This document shows, piece by piece, positions 26,985 through 36,699 of a DNA stretch of 64,000 nucleotides; the stretch's first letter is position 1, and the number at the start of each line of letters is the position of its first letter. The position numbers were made by a program, and so were the translations under genes. Below the pieces are notes generated by a model. The model did not search any database, was not told where the DNA came from, and saw only the letters and a list, made by a program, of their open reading frames with translations. The stretch comes from Paracoccaceae bacterium. Its GTDB lineage: Bacteria; Pseudomonadota; Alphaproteobacteria; Rhodobacterales; Rhodobacteraceae. Where the stretch lies: assembly GCA_016744015.1 (NCBI GenBank), contig JADGFD010000007.1:116665-180664 (forward strand), in the 5' to 3' direction.

Positions 26985-28297
26985 ACCAGCACCTCGGTTT
27001 CCAGCCGAAAGGCATCCATAGGGTGAGCGAGGGGCATAACATGATTTAGCGTAAACTCGTATAGCGGGCCGCGATCGGTTTGGGCGGGGGAATAGGGAAA
27101 GGCAAAGGTGGGCAGCTCTTCGTCTTTGGTAAGCGGGAAGTGCAGGAGGTGAGGGTTAATGAATTTGGCGATTTCAGAGGCGGTATCTTGGGTTTCAGCG
27201 GTGATGATGCCCAGCACGCCCACTTCGTTTGGCGTGGCGGTTCCGGTTTCTAGTGCCCCCAGCGTGGCGTTTAGACCGATGAGGCGGAATTCGAGTGTGA
27301 ATGGCTCAGCAAAATGCGCTTTGATCTCGGGATTCAGAAAATCGCTCAGCTTGCCTGCCCATTCCCGCGCGCGCGCTATATATCGGGGGTCTCTCAGCAG
27401 TGTCAAAACGGTGGTTTGGTATCCAGCCAGCGCCGCGCCCTCAAGCTTAACGGTATAATCAGCGCTCGGCACCCACGAACTACCCTCCACCCGGACCCGC
27501 CATCCCTGCGCGGCATACCGCGCTTGGGTCACATCAAGGTGCCCCCCGGGCTCGTGCAGGATAAACGGGTCTGCGTTTTCATAAAGCATGTGGGCAGATA
27601 CGGTATGAGGCGTGCAGCGCGCACCTTCTTCCATGGCCTCAACCGTGAAGCCGGTTTTGTCAAAATCAATGATCACCACGCCCGAAGTGGGGTTGGTAGA
27701 GCACAGCGCGCCGCATTCACCAATTTTGGCACCGTGCCACGCGGCGCCCTTGTGTGCGCCACGCATCAGGGGCAGTGTGGAGATAACAGCGGTGTCGGTC
27801 ATACGGCCCGCCAACACAATATCGGCTCCGGTTTCCAGCGCCGCCTGCATGTGCTCGGCCCCCGCCAAGGCCACGATATTGCCCCTTAGGGTAGGATTTA
27901 TCCCACCAAGCGCCCGCAGCTCGGCGGCTTCTACTCGCTCCAACGGTTGATCACTATAAAGCCGCGCCACTTTCAGGCTTTGCCCCAGTTCCTCCGTCAA
28001 TTCCCGCGTGATTTCCATCATCCAGTTAACCATCGCATCGGCCCCGCAAGTGCCACAGGAGCCAATCACCAGCGGCACGCCGAGCGCTTCCCGCGCGATC
28101 ATCAAATCCCGCCACTCGGCTTTGCAAGTGGCACGGGCATATTTGCTGGTGCCCGTGCCAAGGTAATAAGGGCCGCTATCTGTAGAGCCACCGTCAATGC
28201 AGATGATATCGGGCTTGGCCGCCACCCCGCGCGCCAAGGCTTCGCGGCTAAAGCCAAGCCCAAGCACGCCCGAGGGGATTAGAACGCGGGTCCGCAT
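26981..28297 (-). CDS. AtuA-like (DUF1446) protein
   Basis: A 438-residue protein of the acyclic terpene utilization AtuA/DUF1446 family. Recognisable parts are IICIDGGSTDSGPYYLG, LVIGSCGTCGADAMVNW, ADIVLAGRMTDTAV and LHEPGGHLDVTQ. ATG 28297 overlaps the tctA stop (TGATG); the in-frame upstream extension lies inside tctA and was rejected. Association with a TTT transporter and DUF4387 suggests catabolism of the imported carboxylate rather than terpene use. Neither the substrate nor the reaction can be read from the sequence. Confidence 0.88.
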   Translation of the reverse strand: MRTRVLIPSGVLGLGFSREALARGVAAKPDIICIDGGSTDSGPYYLGTGTSKYARATCKAEWRDLMIAREALGVPLVIGSCGTCGADAMVNWMMEITRELTEELGQSLKVARLYSDQPLERVEAAELRALGGINPTLRGNIVALAGAEHMQAALETGADIVLAGRMTDTAVISTLPLMRGAHKGAAWHGAKIGECGALCSTNPTSGVVIIDFDKTGFTVEAMEEGARCTPHTVSAHMLYENADPFILHEPGGHLDVTQARYAAQGWRVRVEGSSWVPSADYTVKLEGAALAGYQTTVLTLLRDPRYIARAREWAGKLSDFLNPEIKAHFAEPFTLEFRLIGLNATLGALETGTATPNEVGVLGIITAETQDTASEIAKFINPHLLHFPLTKDEELPTFAFPYSPAQTDRGPLYEFTLNHVMPLAHPMDAFRLETEVLV

Positions 28298-29799
28298 CAA
28301 TCCGGCACAGCCTCTGGTGTCTTCAGGAATTTGCGCAGGAACATCGGCGCAATAAAGCCCACAACGGCAGCCACCCAAAGCCCGATGGCGATTTTGGAGC
28401 TGAACAGATATTGCCACTCGCCGCCCGAGATAACCATGGCACGTTGCAGGGCATCTTCCATATGGCTACCAAGCAGTATGCCCAGAATTATGGGAACGGT
28501 TGGAATATCCAGCTTGCGCAGAAAGAAGCCAAGCACGCCAAAACCGATCATCAGCAAGAGGTCAAACCAACTGCCGGAGATCGAATAAATCCCCACAAAG
28601 CTGACCATAGTGACGCCGGGTAAAAGCACCCAAGGCGGCACCATCAGGATTTTTACAAACAGCTTGACCATCGGCACATTGAGGATAAGCAGCACAACGT
28701 TGGAGATCAGAAGCGCCGCAATGAGCCCCCAAACCACCTCGGGCCGATCACTAAAAAGCGTTGGGCCGGGGGTTATGTTCAGCGTCATCAAGAGTGCAAG
28801 CAGCACCGCTGTGGTGCCGCTTCCGGGCACGCCAAGTGTGAGCATCGGTACCAGCGCACCACCGGCGGCGGCGTTGTTGCCAGCCTCTGGCGCAGCCACG
28901 CCGCGCACATCACCCTTGCCAAACCGGCTTTTATCTTTTGCCAGCGCTTTTTCACCCGAATAAGCCAGAAAGCTGCCAAGGCTGGCACCTGCACCCGGTA
29001 AAATTCCGGCGATAAAGCCAATAACGGTGCCGCGCAGCATGGTGCCGGAGGTGCGGATGATATCGCGCACCGGAATGGTGATTTTATCAATTTTAACACC
29101 GATGGCGGTGTTTTTCCCACTGCTTTCGATAAAAACAAACACCTCTGTCACAGCAAAAAGCCCAACAATGGCTACAAGGAAATTCACACCATCATAAAGG
29201 TAAAGCGAGTCAAAATTAAGGCGCGGGGTGCCGCTTGAATCGCCCCCGATGGTGGCAATGGCAAGGCCAATACAGGCCGCCACAATCGCTTTGGCCTGAT
29301 TATTGCCCGTAAGCCCGCCAAGGGTCGCAAATGCCAGCAAGTAAAGGGCAAAATACTCGGCTGGCCCGAATTTGTAAGCAATACCTGCCAAAATGGGCGC
29401 CATAAGAATAAGCCCGAAGGTTGCCAGCAAGGCCCCCACAAATGAAGCAACACCCGAAAGCACCAGCGCATCCGACGCACGGCCCGCTTTGGCCATCGGG
29501 TAGCCATCTAACGTTGTCATCAGAGCCGGTTCATCCCCCGGAATATTGAGCAAAATAGAGCTGATCCGCCCGCCATACATCGCGCCATAGTAAACGCTGG
29601 TCATCAATACCAGCGCCGCCGTGGCATCCAGCCCCAAGCTAAAAGCCAGCGGAATAAGAATGGCCACGCCATTGCTTGGCCCAAGCCCCGGCAGCGCGCC
29701 AATAATGGTGCCTAATATGCAGCCCACCACGGCCAGCATCAGGTTTTCAGGCGTGAGCGCTACCGAAAAGCCCTGCCCAAGGAGTGTCATAGTTTCCAT
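28297..29799 (-). CDS. tctA: tripartite tricarboxylate transporter, large permease TctA
   Basis: Inner-membrane TctA subunit, 500 residues, about 10-12 membrane segments. Family motifs are GALPGLGPSNGVAILIPL near the N-terminus and GILPGAGASLGSFLAYS in the middle. Together with TctB and the periplasmic TctC it imports a carboxylate at the cost of the ion gradient. The start is ATG 29799, directly after the tctB stop. Its own stop overlaps the AtuA-like gene. Confidence 0.95.
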   Translation of the reverse strand: METMTLLGQGFSVALTPENLMLAVVGCILGTIIGALPGLGPSNGVAILIPLAFSLGLDATAALVLMTSVYYGAMYGGRISSILLNIPGDEPALMTTLDGYPMAKAGRASDALVLSGVASFVGALLATFGLILMAPILAGIAYKFGPAEYFALYLLAFATLGGLTGNNQAKAIVAACIGLAIATIGGDSSGTPRLNFDSLYLYDGVNFLVAIVGLFAVTEVFVFIESSGKNTAIGVKIDKITIPVRDIIRTSGTMLRGTVIGFIAGILPGAGASLGSFLAYSGEKALAKDKSRFGKGDVRGVAAPEAGNNAAAGGALVPMLTLGVPGSGTTAVLLALLMTLNITPGPTLFSDRPEVVWGLIAALLISNVVLLILNVPMVKLFVKILMVPPWVLLPGVTMVSFVGIYSISGSWFDLLLMIGFGVLGFFLRKLDIPTVPIILGILLGSHMEDALQRAMVISGGEWQYLFSSKIAIGLWVAAVVGFIAPMFLRKFLKTPEAVPD

Positions 29800-30252
29800 C
29801 TAGCCGATCCACCCTTTTGGCAGCGCAAAAAGCCCAAGGCCCAGCGCGTATTTGAAGATAATAAATAGCCCGCCCGAAAGGCCCGCGCCCGTAAGCACAG
29901 CCTGCAATTTGCGGGGTTCAATCTGATAGCTCAGAACACCTGCCGCCAAGGCGGTGGGCAGCAAAAACCCAAACGGGCGCAGCGCCAGCGCATAAGCAAC
30001 CAGCACCAAACATGCCAAGCCAATACTGCCAAAAGCCTTTAGGGGCGGCCACTCCGGCTCATCGTCCGGGCGCAAAACCATCGCCAACCCTGCCAAAACC
30101 GCAACAGCACCAATGATGTAAGGGAACCATCTCGGGCCCAACGGGTCCACCAGAAAGGGCAGCTTAATTTGCGTGGCGCTCGCGATATATGCAAGCGCCA
30201 CAACAATGGTAAGAGTGCCGAAAATCCGGTCACTCATCTTATAGGTGGTCAT
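29800..30252 (-). CDS. tctB: tripartite tricarboxylate transporter, small permease TctB
   Basis: TctB subunit, 150 residues with four predicted membrane segments (LTIVVALAYIASATQIKLPF, GPRWFPYIIGAVAVLAGLAM and two C-terminal ones). ATG 30252, 2 bp after the tctC stop, fits the operon spacing; ATG 30237 is a possible internal alternative. TctB is the least conserved subunit of the system, so the call leans on its position between tctC and tctA. Confidence 0.9.
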   Translation of the reverse strand: MTTYKMSDRIFGTLTIVVALAYIASATQIKLPFLVDPLGPRWFPYIIGAVAVLAGLAMVLRPDDEPEWPPLKAFGSIGLACLVLVAYALALRPFGFLLPTALAAGVLSYQIEPRKLQAVLTGAGLSGGLFIIFKYALGLGLFALPKGWIG

Positions 30253-30253
30253 C

Positions 30254-31225
30254 CTATTCAATAACCCCGATTTCACGAGACAGATCCGCGATCTCACCCA
30301 TCAGGTTTGATACATAGATCTGGAAATCGTCGCCAACAAAGTTAAACGCTGTCAGGCCGTTTGCCGCCATTGATTCAGCCCACTCATCAGAGTCAGCCAC
30401 AGCTTGCAGGGCGTTTGACCAGCGCGCGTATTCCTCATCGGAAATACCCTTGGGCACATAAAGCCCGCGCCAGTTGCCCGCAACCACATCAATGCCTTGC
30501 TCACGCGCGGTCGGGATATCACCAAACTCGCCCGGTAGCCGGTCCTCGGTCAGCACCGCCAGCACCCGCACATCGCCCGATTTGATAAAGCCGACAACTT
30601 CGGAAATATCACCGGTGACGGCCTGCACAAAGCCACCAATGGCTTGGGTTACAGCATCACCGCCGCCATCCACGCCGATGTATTTAACTGTGCGAATATC
30701 TTCCAAACCTTGGCGTTTGAGCGCCATTAGCACTTTAAGGTGGTCAAACCCACCCACAGCCGAACCACCGGCAAAGGTTACACTGTTTGGATCGGCAATC
30801 ACTGCATCCAGAAGCTCATTCAAGTTTTGAAACGGGGAATCTGTTGCCACGGCAATAATGCCTGCATCTACACCAATGGCACCCAAAAAGCGCACTTGGT
30901 CATAGGTCATGCCCGCATAAGCGTTTTGCGCTAGGCGTGTAGCTGTAGCTGAAGAAGCTGCCACAATCAGCTCGGCGTCATCTGTGCGCTCGTTAACCAC
31001 GAGGCCATAAGCAAGGCCGCCGCCGCCGCCAGCCATGTTTGTCACCTGAATGGGGGCATCTACCGCGCCGATATCAAACATGATTTTACTAATTGAACGG
31101 CAGGTAAAATCCCAGCCGCCACCGGGGTTGGCAGGGGCAATACACTCGGCCGCCAATGTTGGCGTTGCCATGCCCAAGCTCAGCACCGCGCCCAGCGTTA
31201 GGGATTTAAGGTTAAGGTGTTTCAT
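30254..31225 (-). CDS. tctC: tripartite tricarboxylate transporter, substrate-binding protein TctC
   Basis: Periplasmic binding protein (Bug/TctC family), 323 residues, with a signal peptide (residues 1-25, cleavage after LAA). Family patterns PANPGGGWDFTCR and GGGGGLAYG (ligand loop) and FAGGSAVGG (carboxylate contacts) are present. First gene of the tctCBA-atuA-DUF4387 unit; GGAGG lies 5 bp before the ATG. The ligand is unknown but probably a di- or tricarboxylate. Confidence 0.94.
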   Translation of the reverse strand: MKHLNLKSLTLGAVLSLGMATPTLAAECIAPANPGGGWDFTCRSISKIMFDIGAVDAPIQVTNMAGGGGGLAYGLVVNERTDDAELIVAASSATATRLAQNAYAGMTYDQVRFLGAIGVDAGIIAVATDSPFQNLNELLDAVIADPNSVTFAGGSAVGGFDHLKVLMALKRQGLEDIRTVKYIGVDGGGDAVTQAIGGFVQAVTGDISEVVGFIKSGDVRVLAVLTEDRLPGEFGDIPTAREQGIDVVAGNWRGLYVPKGISDEEYARWSNALQAVADSDEWAESMAANGLTAFNFVGDDFQIYVSNLMGEIADLSREIGVIE

Positions 31226-31244
31226 TATTTCCTCCGTGTTATCC

Positions 31245-31261
31245 GCCCGCTTGCTGCGGGC
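31245..31261 (-). promoter_or_regulatory. hairpin in the tctC leader
   Basis: GCCCGC and GCGGGC around a 5-nt loop lie about 20 bp upstream of the tctC start and would fold in the leader of its mRNA. No T-run follows in the transcribed direction, so it is more likely a stabilising or control structure than a terminator. Confidence 0.4.
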
Positions 31262-31451
31262 AATTTTCTAGCACCCGCTTCGGTTTGTCCGAAATCTTGC
31301 CAAATGGGTTAACCCGCCAAACCTAACAGCAAATTTACGGTTCCTGCAAGAATTCTATTTCCCGCCACCTGAGAAAGTTGCTAAGATTATGGCAAGTCAA
31401 GCAAAAACACCGTAAAACTACGGCACACCAAACAAGAGTGAGACCGTTGAG

Positions 31452-32921
31452 ATGCCCTATATTCTGGCAATGGACCAAGGCACAACCTCCAGCCGGGCGA
31501 TTGTGTTTGATGGCGATATGAGGCCCGTTGCCAGCGCAGGTGAGGAATTTTCCCAGCATTTTCCGGCGTCAGGGTGGGTAGAACACGACCCCGCCGATAT
31601 TTGGCGCACCAGCCTGAGCACAGCTAAGGTGGCATTAGCAAAGGCGGGCGTTGAGCGGCCTAACGCTATCGGCATTACCAACCAGCGCGAAACCACCATT
31701 ATATGGGACCGCAGCACCGGCCAGCCGGTTTATAACGCCATCGTCTGGCAAGACCGCCGCACCGAGGCCACCTGCGCAACCCTGCGCAAAGCGGGCCATG
31801 AACCGATAATCACCGACAAAACCGGCCTGCTGCTGGACCCTTATTTTTCAGCCACTAAAATTGCGTGGATTCTAGACAATGTGAAGGGCACACGCGCCAA
31901 AGCAGAAGCAGGCGAATTGGCCTTTGGCACGGTAGACAGCTACCTGATCTGGCAGCTCACCGAAGGCAAATCGCATGCTACCGATGCAACGAATGCCGCC
32001 CGCACGATGCTCTATAATATCCATACAGGGGAATGGGATACAGAGCTGTGCGCGCTTCTCGGCATCCCGATGTCACTCCTTCCCGAAGTGCTGGATTGCG
32101 CGGCTGATTTTGGCCATGCCAAAGCTCTAGGCGCGCCTATTATGGGTGTGGCAGGAGACCAGCAAGCCGCCACCATAGGCCAAGCCTGTTTTGCCCCGGG
32201 GATGATGAAATCCACCTATGGCACGGGCTGCTTTGCCTTGCTGAACACGGGTTCAAAGCCCGTGAGTTCAACCAACCGCCTGCTCACCACTATCGCCTAC
32301 CAGCTAAACGGCCAACCGACCTACGCGCTTGAAGGCTCTATTTTTATTGCGGGCGCGGTGGTGCAATGGCTGCGGGATGGCCTCGGGATCATCAAAGATG
32401 CGTCTGAGACGCAAGCATTGGCCGAAGCCGCTGACCCCGAGCAGCAGCTCTACCTCGTGCCGGCCTTCACCGGCCTAGGTGCACCCTATTGGGATGCGAA
32501 TTGCCGAGGGGCGATTTATGGCCTCACCCGCGCATCCGGCCCGGCCGAGTTTGCCAAGGCCGCGCTGGAAAGCGTGGCCTACCAAACCCGCGACCTTGTG
32601 GAAGCCATGCGGGGAGACTGGGCCGATACAGGCAAAACCGTGCTGCGGGTAGATGGTGGAATGTGCAACAATGACTGGGCCATGCAGGCGCTGGCCGATA
32701 TGCTCGGCGCAGAAGTGGACCGCCCACAAGTGCTGGAGTCCACAGCCCTTGGGGCCGCGTGGTTAGCGGGTATGCAGGCTGGGGTTTACCCCGATATACA
32801 GGGCTTTTCTGAAAGCTGGGCCTTGCAGCAACGCTTCACACCCACCCAGCCCGAAAGCTGGCGCGCGGCCAAATATGCAGGCTGGAAAGACGCCATATCC
32901 CGCACCTTAAGCAAACCTTAG
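31452..32921 (+). CDS. glpK: glycerol kinase
   Basis: FGGY-family kinase of 489 residues that phosphorylates glycerol to sn-glycerol-3-phosphate with ATP. The N-terminal phosphate-binding motif ([13 protein letters not shown]), [10 protein letters not shown], the [11 protein letters not shown] segment and the C-terminal DGGMCNND are typical of GlpK. The start is ATG 31452. It stands alone, divergent from tctC, without the usual glpD or transporter neighbours, and is followed by a clear terminator. Confidence 0.96.
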   Translation: MPYILAMDQGTTSSRAIVFDGDMRPVASAGEEFSQHFPASGWVEHDPADIWRTSLSTAKVALAKAGVERPNAIGITNQRETTIIWDRSTGQPVYNAIVWQDRRTEATCATLRKAGHEPIITDKTGLLLDPYFSATKIAWILDNVKGTRAKAEAGELAFGTVDSYLIWQLTEGKSHATDATNAARTMLYNIHTGEWDTELCALLGIPMSLLPEVLDCAADFGHAKALGAPIMGVAGDQQAATIGQACFAPGMMKSTYGTGCFALLNTGSKPVSSTNRLLTTIAYQLNGQPTYALEGSIFIAGAVVQWLRDGLGIIKDASETQALAEAADPEQQLYLVPAFTGLGAPYWDANCRGAIYGLTRASGPAEFAKAALESVAYQTRDLVEAMRGDWADTGKTVLRVDGGMCNNDWAMQALADMLGAEVDRPQVLESTALGAAWLAGMQAGVYPDIQGFSESWALQQRFTPTQPESWRAAKYAGWKDAISRTLSKP

Positions 32922-32936
32922 CCCCCTCCTCCCGTT

Positions 32937-32957
32937 CGCCCGTTGGGCGGCTTTTTT
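32937..32957 (+). terminator. intrinsic terminator of glpK
   Basis: CGCCC (32937-32941), loop GTT, GGGCG (32945-32949), then GC and six Ts, starting 16 bp after the glpK stop. Confidence 0.85.
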
Positions 32958-33040
32958 CCTGCGGAAAAAATGCGTGTGCGACGCGGTGGCGGCGCGTCAA
33001 CCATTGTGCGCGTGGCGAGGGTGTGCCCGCGCCGCGCTGG

Positions 33041-33706
33041 TCACGCTGTTTCATCTTCTCGAGGCATAAAAGTGGGCAGGGGCTCGGCGCGCTCTCCTTT
33101 TTTCCCACCACGGCGATACCTGCTCTGATATTCCCGTCGCTGCTTGGTAACTTCATATAGAATAATGCCCGAGCTGGTGCCGAGATTGAGGCTCTCAATC
33201 ATCCCAAACATCGGGATAGCCACGCACATCTCGCACCGCTCAACGGCTATCTTGCTGATGCCACGCTGCTCATTGCCAAACCAGACAGCCAGCTTTGCAG
33301 GCTGCGCATCGTCACCCTCATGAAGGTAAACATTGGTTTTCCCCTTAACGTGGGGGGATGTAACAGCTGATACGAAGCCTTGCTCTTCAAGATGGTTAAG
33401 GCACAACTCAGTGCTATCAAAGCGCTTTACAAATGTCCATTTGACGGCAGATACCGATGTTTTGGAAATCGATCTCCGCCCGCGTAATTCCTGCCAGTCA
33501 TCTGGGAGCGACTTTCGCGGATCAACAATATAAACCTTCTCAACCCCGAGCGCATTTGCATTTCGTATAACGGTCCCGATGTTTCTCATGTCAGTCGGGT
33601 CTTCAATCACAGCAATCAGGTTCTTGCAACGAAAGGGCTTTATCGCCTCGGCGTGGTTACGAACGGACGTTCTTTGTTTCTTAGGTTCAGTGCTTTCTAT
33701 AACCAT
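33041..33706 (-). CDS. TrmH/SpoU-family RNA 2'-O-methyltransferase
   Basis: A SPOUT methyltransferase that transfers methyl from S-adenosylmethionine to a ribose 2'-OH, probably in tRNA or rRNA. The three SpoU motifs are present: IEDPTDMRNIGTVIRNANAL (motif 1), AVWFGNEQRGIS (motif 2) and IPMFGMIESLNLGTSSGIIL (motif 3). The layout resembles tRNA Gm18 methylase TrmH. ATG 33706 gives 221 residues and places motif 1 near residue 35. The frame stays open to 33841, so a longer N-terminus cannot be excluded; no clear ribosome-binding site decides. Position 18 specificity is inferred. Confidence 0.85.
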   Translation of the reverse strand: MVIESTEPKKQRTSVRNHAEAIKPFRCKNLIAVIEDPTDMRNIGTVIRNANALGVEKVYIVDPRKSLPDDWQELRGRRSISKTSVSAVKWTFVKRFDSTELCLNHLEEQGFVSAVTSPHVKGKTNVYLHEGDDAQPAKLAVWFGNEQRGISKIAVERCEMCVAIPMFGMIESLNLGTSSGIILYEVTKQRREYQSRYRRGGKKGERAEPLPTFMPREDETA

Positions 33707-33860
33707 CAATACCAACACGCGTTTATTTTTCAAGCTCGTTTCACACCTTGCTACCTGTCGGCGCGAGCCCTCTCTCTCAACAAACTTCACAATCGATGCC
33801 TTCGCAGCGCGGCGCGCAGGGCAACCTTGCCAAGCAAACAAATTTTAACGCGCCGCAATA

Positions 33861-33878
33861 GCCGAGCGAAGCGAGGCC
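33861..33878 (+). repeat. 18-bp repeat GCCGAGCGAAGCGAGGCC, copy 3
   Basis: Identical to copy 2. It lies 5 bp after the PBP gene stop on the opposite strand and upstream of the SpoU-type gene; relative to the PBP gene its orientation is reversed compared with copies 1 and 2. Confidence 0.7.
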
Positions 33879-33883
33879 ACAGG

Positions 33884-36070
33884 CTACCTGTTGGTGCCGA
33901 GAAGCAAATCTAAAATGGTGCGGCTCCGGCGTTCTTCTACAGGCGTATCCACTTGTTCAATCGGCCTTGGTTCCGGCGGAATAATCATCGGCAAAGGCCG
34001 TGGCGTGCGGCCTGCATGCACGCGCTGCATGGTTTCTTTCCATATCTGCGTGGGCAGGCCAGCGCCGGTAACGCCTGTCAAAGGCGTATTATTATCATAC
34101 CCCATCCATACGCCCGCTACATAATCTGCCGTAAAGCCGATAAACCACGCATCCTTTGCGCCTTGGGTGGTGCCGGTTTTTCCACCCATCTGCCAGCCGT
34201 CAATCTGTGCACGCGAAGCAGTTCCGTTTTCGACCACTTGGTTCAGCATATAAATCAGGTAACCGTCTGCCAGTTCGCTGAGCACCCGCCGCCCTTGGCT
34301 GGGACGGCTTATGTTGAAGGGCCGAGAGCCGTCGCTCAAGGTCAGGTCCAGCATGCCAAAAGGCTTGCTCAGCCGCCCGCCATTCAAAAAGCCCGCATAG
34401 GCCCCTGTCATTTCCAGCAGTGAGGTTTCGGTAACCCCCAGCGCCACGGCTGGCCCTGGGGCAATATCCGAGGTAATGCCGAAATCCATCGCCATAGCGC
34501 GCACCCGCTCGCGGCCCACTTCTTCTGAAACCCGCACCGCAACTGTGTTCACCGATTTGGCCATGGCCTCGGTCAGGGTCATTAACCCGCGGTAATCCCG
34601 ATTATAGTTTTGCGGGCTATAAAGGCCCGAACCCGGCACATCAATTGTGAGCGGCGCATCCTCAACTATCGCGTTTGGGCTCCAGCCAGCCTCTAGCGCA
34701 GCCGCATACACAAAAGGCTTAAAAGACGAACCCGTCTGCCGTTGTGCCTGCGTAGCGCGGTTAAAGTAATCCCCTTCAATGGCGCGCCCGCCCACCACAG
34801 CCCGCACCGCCCCATCAGGAGACATGACGACAATAGCGGCTTGCGCATCGGAGCCAGCCGACACCTTTGTGGCAAACACATTCTCCAAGGCGGCCTCGGC
34901 GGCCCGCTGGATGTCTGGGTCAAAACTGGTGAGAATGGTCACATCCTCTGCCGTATCACGGGTAAAGGCTTGCAGCACCTCATCGCCGTTCATCGTCATA
35001 ATCCAATCAGCGTAATCACCACCCACAAGGGTTTGTGCCACCGACGAAAGGGTCGCCGGGTCTGCTAAAGCGATCTCGGCTTCAACGCGGGTTAAATAGC
35101 CCTGTGCTTGCATAAGGCCGATCACAACGCTGGCGCGCCCCTGCGCCCTTTCAAGGTTGCGCGTGGGGGCAAAACGGCTAGGCGCCGTCAGCAGCCCCGC
35201 CAGCATGGCGCTTTCTGATGGGGTTAAATCCCGCGCTGATTTGGCAAAATAGCGCTGGGCGGCGGCCTCAAAACCGTAAGCGCCCGCGCCCAGATATGCG
35301 CGGTTCAGATAGATGCTCAGAATGTCATCCTTGGAATATTTCAGTTCCAGCGCAAAGGAAAACGGCATTTCTTGCAGCTTGCGCCACAAAGAGCTTCGGC
35401 GGCATTCGGCTTCGGTTCTATCTGTCTCACCAAGGCAGAGCAGCTTGGCCACTTGCTGGGTGATGGTAGACCCTCCATGGCCCGAAAGCGGCCCGCGCCC
35501 TTCACGCAGGTTAATGCGAATAGCACTGGCAATGCCGCGCGGGCTAATGCCAAAATGGCTGTAAAAGCGCTTATCCTCGGTGGCCACCACGGCATTTCTC
35601 AGGTCGGGCGATACCGTCTGTGCCCTGAGCGAGCCGTCAAACTGCTCCCCGCGCCATGCAAAAATATTGCCGTAACGGTCCAGCAGCCGCACCGAGCCAC
35701 GAGAACGCCCATCCAGTTGGTCTTCCAGTGGCGGGAGCTGCACATAATAATAGCCAACCCAAAGCGCCAGCAGAAAGCTGCCAAGCAGAGCGCCGCGCCA
35801 TGTGAACCACCAGATAATTTTGAAGAGCTTTCGAAACAGCCAGCGGATCGGGCGCGTGATGATATTCCCTTTAGGGGCGGTTTTGCGCTTAGCCGCCTTG
35901 CGCGGCGCTGCCTTACGCGCGGCAGTTTTTTTGGCTTTGGCCTTCTTTGGGGCCGCTTTTTTTGGCGCCGCTTTCTTCACCACCTTATCAGCGCGGCTGG
36001 CCACCAAGGGTGGCGGTGCAGGCGTGGCTTTGCCAGCCCTGCCTTTGGGAGGTTGCTTTTTACTCGCCAT
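33884..36070 (-). CDS. class A penicillin-binding protein (PBP1A type)
   Basis: Bifunctional peptidoglycan synthase of 728 residues. The N-terminal 65 residues are an unusual Lys/Ala/Pro-rich cytoplasmic tail, followed by one membrane anchor (about 84-110). The glycosyltransferase (GT51) domain contains EDKRFYSHFG (catalytic Glu) and GGSTITQQVAKLL. The transpeptidase domain has the SxxK active site in GSSFKPFVYA, SVN and KTGTTQGAKD. The C-terminus ends soon after the transpeptidase. Start ATG 36070 gives the basic tail; the length suits the family. Encoded alone, divergent from glnK. Confidence 0.94.
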   Translation of the reverse strand: MASKKQPPKGRAGKATPAPPPLVASRADKVVKKAAPKKAAPKKAKAKKTAARKAAPRKAAKRKTAPKGNIITRPIRWLFRKLFKIIWWFTWRGALLGSFLLALWVGYYYVQLPPLEDQLDGRSRGSVRLLDRYGNIFAWRGEQFDGSLRAQTVSPDLRNAVVATEDKRFYSHFGISPRGIASAIRINLREGRGPLSGHGGSTITQQVAKLLCLGETDRTEAECRRSSLWRKLQEMPFSFALELKYSKDDILSIYLNRAYLGAGAYGFEAAAQRYFAKSARDLTPSESAMLAGLLTAPSRFAPTRNLERAQGRASVVIGLMQAQGYLTRVEAEIALADPATLSSVAQTLVGGDYADWIMTMNGDEVLQAFTRDTAEDVTILTSFDPDIQRAAEAALENVFATKVSAGSDAQAAIVVMSPDGAVRAVVGGRAIEGDYFNRATQAQRQTGSSFKPFVYAAALEAGWSPNAIVEDAPLTIDVPGSGLYSPQNYNRDYRGLMTLTEAMAKSVNTVAVRVSEEVGRERVRAMAMDFGITSDIAPGPAVALGVTETSLLEMTGAYAGFLNGGRLSKPFGMLDLTLSDGSRPFNISRPSQGRRVLSELADGYLIYMLNQVVENGTASRAQIDGWQMGGKTGTTQGAKDAWFIGFTADYVAGVWMGYDNNTPLTGVTGAGLPTQIWKETMQRVHAGRTPRPLPMIIPPEPRPIEQVDTPVEERRSRTILDLLLGTNR

Positions 36071-36337
36071 GTGGCTGCCTGCGTGCTCGTTATTGTTTTG
36101 CAGACTTTAGCGAATCCTACTCCGAATGTAGAGCCTTGATTCATCTATCGGCACATATTCGCCCTTCCTAATATGCTTACATCACGGGCAATTTACCATA
36201 TATGCCTATAAATTAGGCGAAAACTCAAAGTGTCGCAACCATTTTGGGCTCGTTCGCTTCCTTTTTAAGCGGAATCCCTAAAAAACCAGTCTCAAGGGGT
36301 GTGCATGCACCATTTCCAAACGCGCAAGGGAGACATC

Positions 36338-36676
36338 ATGAAACTGATTATTGCAGCGCTCAAACCATTCAAGCTCGAAGAGGTCCGCGAGGCCCTCACC
36401 GAAATCGGGGTTCAGGGACTTATGGTCACTGAAGTTAAAGGCTATGGGCGGCAAAGCGGTCATACCGAGATTTACCGCGGGGCCGAATATACCGTGAACT
36501 TCGTGCCTAAAGTGAAGCTCGAAATGGTGGTGGCAGCCGATATCGCTGACCAAGTGGTGGAAACACTCGCGACCACGGCCAAAACCGGCTCCATCGGCGA
36601 CGGCAAGGTTTTTGTGCTGGATGTGCAAAGTGCCTTGCGCGTGCGCACGGGCGAAACCAATGAGGAAGCGATCTAA
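36338..36676 (+). CDS. glnK: nitrogen regulatory protein P-II
   Basis: Trimeric signal protein of 112 residues that senses nitrogen and energy status (2-oxoglutarate, ATP/ADP). Tyr51 in the T-loop (RGAEYTVNF), the uridylylation site, is present, as are the family signatures. ATG 36338 with AAGGGAG at 36327-36333 is preferred over an upstream in-frame ATG (36299). It lies 23 bp before amtB; such pairs are normally glnK-amtB, with GlnK blocking AmtB when nitrogen is plentiful. No sigma-54 site was recognised upstream. Confidence 0.95.
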   Translation: MKLIIAALKPFKLEEVREALTEIGVQGLMVTEVKGYGRQSGHTEIYRGAEYTVNFVPKVKLEMVVAADIADQVVETLATTAKTGSIGDGKVFVLDVQSALRVRTGETNEEAI

Positions 36677-36699
36677 ACGGTCGAATTGAGGGAAAACCA

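Noticed and set aside
34693..36139. Several frames inside and opposite the PBP gene
   Set aside because: Explained by the high-GC PBP coding sequence; none has a ribosome-binding site or pattern.
36071..36337. Sigma-54 promoter in front of glnK
   Set aside because: No TGGCAC-N5-TTGC-like sequence could be found by eye.
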